Positions 7,271-9,876 of a DNA stretch of 9,876 nt are shown piece after piece. Numbering within the stretch: position 1 is the first letter of the stretch; each line of letters starts with the position of its first letter. The notes beneath the pieces are model-generated. The model had not been told where the DNA came from. It saw nothing but the letters and a program-made list of their open reading frames with translations, and made no database searches. The position numbers and the translations under genes were made by a program. Source of the stretch: an uncultured Steroidobacter sp. (lineage in GTDB: Bacteria > Pseudomonadota > Gammaproteobacteria > Steroidobacterales > Steroidobacteraceae); assembly GCA_938008435.1 (NCBI GenBank), contig CALLKK010000028.1:1-9876 (forward strand), given 5' to 3'.

Positions 7271-7735
7271 ATGCGTGGCTATAACGGCATTGAGCTTACG
7301 AGTTCAGCTTGTGTGCGGTTTGTCCGCAACGATGAGATCGACGGATCAGAGCATGAGATATTCGACGAAGCTCGCCGTCGCGGAATTCGCTGTGTCTACA
7401 TTGATTCCAGCCTGGCGGAAGCAGCGGGAACGACGCTGGCGAATCAGATAGCAGTAGCCCTTGGGCTCGACAATGCACCTTACGAGACCAGGCATTGGCT
7501 ATGCCTACTCGACGATCTGATAACACTGGCGCACCGAGAGCAAGGTCTTGTCGTCGTTGTGGATGGCGCTTGGACGCTCATTGATCGACGTCGAAATGAG
7601 TTGTTTGACTTGATCGAGGCATTCCTAACGCAGGTACATCACTGGCTTGAGAAGGGTAAGCCCTGCTACCTCTGTCTGCAGATGGAGGTCAATGCCAATG
7701 TTGCAATCTTTGTGCGCCACGCATCTGGCGAGTGA
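7271..7735 (+). CDS. Barstar-like protein, probable Rhs immunity
   Basis: A 154-aa cytoplasmic protein without signal or membrane segments. The ATG is preceded by GAGG at 7261-7264 and lies 18 bases after the rhs stop, suggesting coupled expression. The layout follows the barstar family: a strand GIRCVYIDSS, a helix LANQIAVALGLDNAPYETRHWLCLLDDLITL that corresponds to the barstar helix and its P-x-Y-x-G-x-N-W-D-A-L-x-D-C-L region, a strand GLVVVVDGAW, a helix FDLIEAFLTQVHHWLEK, and a last strand PCYLCLQME. Barstar-family proteins inhibit RNases, and related proteins act as immunity partners of polymorphic toxins. The position directly behind an Rhs tip supports this. The resemblance is by pattern, not by a search, and the tip itself is not recognisable as a barnase-like RNase. 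Confidence 0.6.
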   Translation: MRGYNGIELTSSACVRFVRNDEIDGSEHEIFDEARRRGIRCVYIDSSLAEAAGTTLANQIAVALGLDNAPYETRHWLCLLDDLITLAHREQGLVVVVDGAWTLIDRRRNELFDLIEAFLTQVHHWLEKGKPCYLCLQMEVNANVAIFVRHASGE

Positions 7736-7745
7736 CCAGCTCCTC

Positions 7746-7874
7746 GACCGCCCGTCACGCTGCTCGCGAAGTTGCGCTTCGCTGTAGCTGCGCGCCGCTT
7801 CGCTCCGCGCAGCTCGCTTCGGCCCTGCCGCTATCGCCCGCAACGCAAGCAGCGTGAGTTCCCAGGACACCCAT
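7746..7874 (+). repeat. Structured repeat A (REP-like), ends in GGACACCCAT
   Basis: It begins 10 bases after the barstar-like gene with GACCGCCCGTCACGCT (7746-7761), has TTGCGCTTCGCT at 7772-7783 and ends with GGACACCCAT (7865-7874); all three are shared with repeat B. A perfect 9-bp hairpin AGCTGCGCG/CGCGCAGCT (7786-7794 and 7806-7814, loop 11) forms the core, and a smaller one, GCGAAG/CTTCGC, lies before it (about 7766-7782). An outer inverted repeat TCACGCTGCT/AGCAGCGTGA (7755-7764 and 7848-7857) could close the whole region into one large cruciform or RNA fold. It may act as a REP-like element of the adjacent RAYT and as a terminator for the immunity gene. Confidence 0.7.
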
Positions 7875-8003
7875 GCCTTGGATGAGCGTAAAGGCTCTTC
7901 GACCGTGCTACTAAATGAGAAGCGATCTTCTGACTGGAAGTGGATCGGGCTCCGAAGCGCCACAGGCGACCCATGTGTGCATCGCCGTGTCGCAGCATGC
8001 GCA

Positions 8004-8024
8004 AACGCGCAAGCTCTGCGCGTT
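8004..8024. repeat. Hairpin downstream of the RAYT gene
   Basis: AACGCGCA and TGCGCGTT form a perfect 8-bp stem with a 5-base loop (AGCTC), 25 bases beyond the RAYT stop. There is no T-run on either strand. It could be a minimal REP or a processing stem. The rest of 7875-8048 shows no gene. Confidence 0.4.
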
Positions 8025-8048
8025 CGAAATCTCACGAGAGTGGGTGGT

Positions 8049-9047
8049 CTACGCCGGCCGATAGAGTCGGCCAGCGGCGTTCAATCCTCTGATGCGGGCT
8101 TGTCCAAGCGCCTTGGCATGCAGCCGCAGATGATCGAGCTGCCCGAGCGCACGTCCGAAGACGTTGCCCTTGGGCTGCATGGCAGCCACCCAGGCCGTGG
8201 GCTCGATGTTCAGGCGTCTAGCGATCAGCGGGAGCTTCGGATCGATGAATCCGATCTTGTCGTCACGAATCGATCGACCAGTCCAATCGACGAGAGCGAG
8301 ATATTCCGGAAAAGGGAACGGAATGCAGGGAGTGTTCGGTTTGCCATTCCGAAACCGTAACAGCGGTGGGCGGCCTCGCTCGGAGGCCAGCTGTTCGCTC
8401 TCGGCGAGGACCTTTACTTCACGGATGCGTTCATAAATCGAGGTGAACTCAGATTCTTCGGGCGTCTGCGCGATCTCTGCTCGGACTGGATTGAGATCGA
8501 CATACGCCATCGCGGTGAGTAACCCGGCTTCATCGAGCAGCGCCTGCGACTTGAATCGTCCCTCCCAGAAGCGGCCGGTGCAGTCATCTTCGATATTGGC
8601 GCGACGCGCGAGGTGTTCATTCAAACATCGCATGTATCAGCTCACATCCATCAGTCGAGCGCGCCAGCGTTCGATGATCGCTTCAGCCGCTTCCCTTTCG
8701 GCCTCGCTGCAGGATTTTTCTTCCCAACGCTGCACGAGTGTCGGTCGAGAGAACAAGCGCGTCCACCGCTCCACAACTTCCTTGCGTGACCAGCTCCGAG
8801 CTCGCTTCGCATCGACGTGAATGACGAGATGGTAGTGGTTGCTCATGATCGCATAGGCACAGATGTCGATGGCGAAGACCGATGCCTGCTGCGCCATGCG
8901 CTCGAGCACCCAAGCTTTGCGATGAGAGTAGTCACGTCCGGCGTACTCATCGACTCCCCACAACCACGCGCGCCGCACGCACCGGGCGACGACATGGTAG
9001 TAGGGGGTCTCTTGAAGACAGATGAGTGTCTTACGCGGATAGGTCAC
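8049..9047 (-). pseudogene. REP-associated tyrosine transposase (RAYT), interrupted by in-frame TGA
   Basis: RAYTs are single-domain Y1/HUH nucleases of the IS200/IS605 superfamily that cut REP-type hairpins as single strands. Here the first 136 codons (GTG start at 9047, GGAG ribosome site at 9058-9055, 7-base gap) hold the metal-binding motif SNHYHLVIHV with His71 and His73. Codon 137 is TGA (8639-8637), and the same frame continues YMRCLNEHLARRAN, DDCTGRFWEGRFKSQALLDE, and AMAYVDLNPVRAEI with the probable catalytic Tyr182, to the stop TAG at 8049. Relatives read SWFMRCLNE at this point, so TGG (Trp) has become TGA by one substitution. The stop separates the HUH motif from the Tyr, and neither half alone should be active. 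The remaining ~150 residues (FRNGKPNTPCIPFPFPEYLALVDWTGR...) are the C-terminal extension of long RAYTs. Re-initiation at ATG 8633 is possible but no ribosome site is obvious. Otherwise the gene is undamaged, implying a recent mutation or a sequencing error. Confidence 0.88.
8051..8080. repeat. Hairpin overlapping the RAYT stop codon
   Basis: ACGCC-GGCCGA (8051-8061) pairs with TCGGCC and GGCGT (8067-8072 and 8076-8080), with a 3-base bulge and a 5-base loop. It lies over the last codons of the RAYT, so it could be chance from GC-rich coding DNA or a terminator/REP-like structure built into the 3' end. Confidence 0.35.
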
Positions 9048-9048
9048 G

Positions 9049-9079
9049 ACTGCGCTCCGAGAACGAGAGGCAGCGTAGT
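9049..9079. promoter_or_regulatory. Weak hairpin covering the RAYT ribosome site
   Basis: ACTGCGCT (9049-9056) pairs with AGCGTAGT (9072-9079) with one G-T wobble and a 15-base loop. It overlaps the RAYT Shine-Dalgarno GGAG on the minus strand (9058-9055). It could lower RAYT translation, but the evidence is pairing alone. Confidence 0.25.
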
Positions 9080-9132
9080 GTTCCCGTAGTGGATGCGCTC
9101 AGTGGATTTGTGCCAATCTCACCGGAAAATGC

Positions 9133-9142
9133 ATGGGTGTCC
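9133..9142 (+). repeat. ATGGGTGTCC motif upstream of the RAYT gene
   Basis: Same 10 bases as at 4258. It is in inverted orientation to the copy at 7865-7874, so the RAYT gene lies between two inverted copies (about 1.28 kb end to end). This copy is not part of a recognisable A/B-type repeat. The surrounding 9080-9255 holds no gene I can support. Confidence 0.6.
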
Positions 9143-9255
9143 GCGTAGAAACTCCCAAGCAATCCGCCTTGGTGCGTTCGAAGTTCAAGTGCGTGGCGCA
9201 GTTGTCGATGGTGTCGCGCACATTCGAACCATCTTCATACCGTAGGTGATCGATC

Positions 9256-9603
9256 ATGCTTGAGCTCACGCAACTCGAACGTAGCGTCCTTGACACAATG
9301 CTTTCTGGGCCGGAGAGATGGAAGGGCAGCTTGCGAGACCAGCTCAGTCGATTGCGCGTTCAATCCCGAGAGGATACCGGCGCTGGTACGTACACCTATT
9401 TTGAAGCTGGCGCCGATGTGAAACCTGCAGATGTTCCGGAACACTATTCCAAGTCGCCTCTAGAGGTGCGTGCGCGGCATCCCCAACTCTCAGGTGAGAT
9501 CTTTTGCCTCTTGTGGCTAAATGAGGGGCGCATAGCACTTCTGGAGATTGCGTCAGGGTCGACACCATTGCCTACTGACGAGAAGTTCGTGTTTGCCAGA
9601 TAA
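9256..9603 (+). CDS. Small soluble protein of unknown function, possibly immunity-like
   Basis: A 115-aa protein with a good ribosome site (AGGTGA at 9244-9249, 6 bases before ATG) and a TAA stop. There is no signal peptide or membrane segment. It opens with LELTQLERSVLDTML, a helix, then QLSRLRVQSREDTGAGTYTYFEA and a C-terminal strand pattern EIFCLLWLNEGRIALLEIASG. I remember a family of small proteins with the same plan (start LTPLE.AVL, middle V.SRE.TG.G..T.F, end GRLA.LEG), but cannot name it. It resembles the barstar-like gene in context: a small soluble gene followed within about 20 bases by an A/B-type structured repeat. An orphan immunity gene of the Rhs region is possible but is inference only. 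Confidence 0.6.
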   Translation: MLELTQLERSVLDTMLSGPERWKGSLRDQLSRLRVQSREDTGAGTYTYFEAGADVKPADVPEHYSKSPLEVRARHPQLSGEIFCLLWLNEGRIALLEIASGSTPLPTDEKFVFAR

Positions 9604-9624
9604 CTCGGTAGCGACACTCACTCT

Positions 9625-9732
9625 GACCGCCCGTCACGCTACTTGCTGGTGTTGCGCTTCGCTTGAAGCCGCGCGCCGCTGTCGCTCCTCGCGCGGCTTG
9701 CTCCGGCTTGGCGTTACGCGTTTGGACACCCA
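9625..9732 (+). repeat. Structured repeat B (REP-like), ends in GGACACCCA
   Basis: It starts 22 bases after the 115-aa gene with GACCGCCCGTCACGCT (9625-9640) and has TTGCGCTTCGCT (9652-9663), both exact copies of repeat A, and ends in GGACACCCA (9724-9732). The central hairpin AAGCCGCGCG/CGCGCGGCTT (9666-9675 and 9690-9699, loop 14) is perfect. Compared with A, the pair T7789-A7811 is C9670-G9695 here, a compensatory change that supports selection on the stem. Unlike A, it lacks the outer inverted repeat. Confidence 0.7.
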
Positions 9733-9759
9733 CGCGTCTCGGCTATTACATGGGTGTCC
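9724..9759. repeat. Inverted pair of the GGACACCCA motif
   Basis: GGACACCCA (9724-9732) and TGGGTGTCC (9751-9759) are exact reverse complements with 18 bases between, so they can form a 9-bp hairpin. This is the only place where two copies of the motif sit face to face at short distance, like a two-REP unit. Confidence 0.6.
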
Positions 9760-9786
9760 TTGGGGATCTGCTCTTGGGGATCCGCT
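9759..9786 (+). repeat. 14-bp tandem duplication
   Basis: CTTGGGGATCTGCT (9759-9772) is followed directly by CTTGGGGATCCGCT (9773-9786), with 13 of 14 bases identical. The first unit overlaps the last base of the GTCC motif. It may be a slippage scar or footprint at the repeat edge. Confidence 0.6.
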
Positions 9787-9830
9787 ATGCCCTCTCATCC
9801 AGCATGCGAAATAGGAAAGCCGTGCACAAA

Positions 9831-9876
9831 ATGAGAACTCCTCAGGTGATCGAGACCCGATGGATGAACCGCGTGA
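9831..9876 (+). CDS. Possible start of a gene running off the window
   Basis: An ATG at 9831 opens a frame that stays open to the window end (MRTPQVIETRWMNRV). An AGGA at 9814-9816 lies rather far upstream (14 bases). The frame is too short to identify, and the ATG may be chance. Confidence 0.2.
   Translation, partial: MRTPQVIETRWMNRV

Noticed and set aside
7746..7874. Repeat A as an integron attC site
   Set aside because: It has a small gene followed by a structured repeat, as in cassettes, but no attC core (GTTRRRY) ends, no integron integrase, and the shared end GGACACCCA fits REP-type repeats better.
8637..8639. UGA as a sense codon (alternative code or selenocysteine)
   Set aside because: Other genes here (transposase, rhs, barstar-like gene) use TGA as their stop, the position is Trp rather than Cys in relatives, and no SECIS-like element is evident. 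A plain nonsense mutation is simpler.
9099..9296. Minus-strand frame with RYEDGSNVRDTIDNCATHLNFERTKAD
   Set aside because: The middle looks somewhat protein-like, but there is no start with a ribosome site, it overlaps the start of the better-supported 115-aa gene and includes the repeat motif. At most it is a fragment.

Overview
The window looks like an accessory region of a GC-rich Gammaproteobacterium, possibly Xanthomonadales or Steroidobacteraceae-like. This guess rests on family resemblance only: the style of the Rhs core, a NagE-like PTS tail with two EIIB domains, a long REP-associated tyrosine transposase (RAYT), and a tRNA-Pro starting with C. No taxonomic marker is present.

Left part (1-2272): a tRNA-Pro(CGG) gene lies at the very start and lacks only its first base. 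A strong hairpin follows, then a decayed stretch with two IS3-family transposase fragments in the wrong relative order. An apparently intact IS256-family element (887-2263) comes next. It has 24-bp imperfect terminal inverted repeats, a 400-aa DDE transposase on the minus strand, and a perfect 9-bp flanking direct repeat (878-886 and 2264-2272). The right copy of that repeat contains the Shine-Dalgarno sequence of the next gene.

Middle (2280-4267): a two-gene plus-strand unit encodes a tiny glycine-rich lipoprotein and a secreted protein with a coiled coil and YadA-head-like repeats but no membrane anchor. A GC-rich hairpin (3540-3566) ends it. A 5'-truncated, frameshifted fragment of a PTS sugar permease (EIIC end plus two EIIB domains) converges on the same hairpin from the minus strand. 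The fragment stops next to a short motif, ATGGGTGTCC, and on the other side of that motif the rhs reading frame begins without its 5' part.

Right part (4268-9876): a 5'-truncated Rhs/YD-repeat protein keeps a complete core end (DPSG at residue 763) and a ~220-aa C-terminal tip that I do not recognise. It is followed 18 bp later by a small barstar-like gene, which I read as its immunity gene. Next come a structured repeat (A), a RAYT gene on the minus strand carrying one in-frame TGA where this family normally has Trp, a second small unassigned gene, and a second copy of the repeat (B). A and B share sequence blocks and a GC-rich hairpin with a compensatory base-pair change. The motif GGACACCCA(T), in either orientation, occurs five times: at the PTS/rhs junction, on both sides of the RAYT, and twice as an inverted pair after repeat B.

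My reading is that this is a mobile-element-rich island next to a tRNA. It carries an Rhs toxin/immunity module and a RAYT/REP-like system whose repeats sit after the small genes and at a rearrangement breakpoint. The most interesting items are the uncharacterised Rhs tip with its partner, the A/B repeat family with its GGACACCCAT signal, and the lipoprotein/YadA-like pair.
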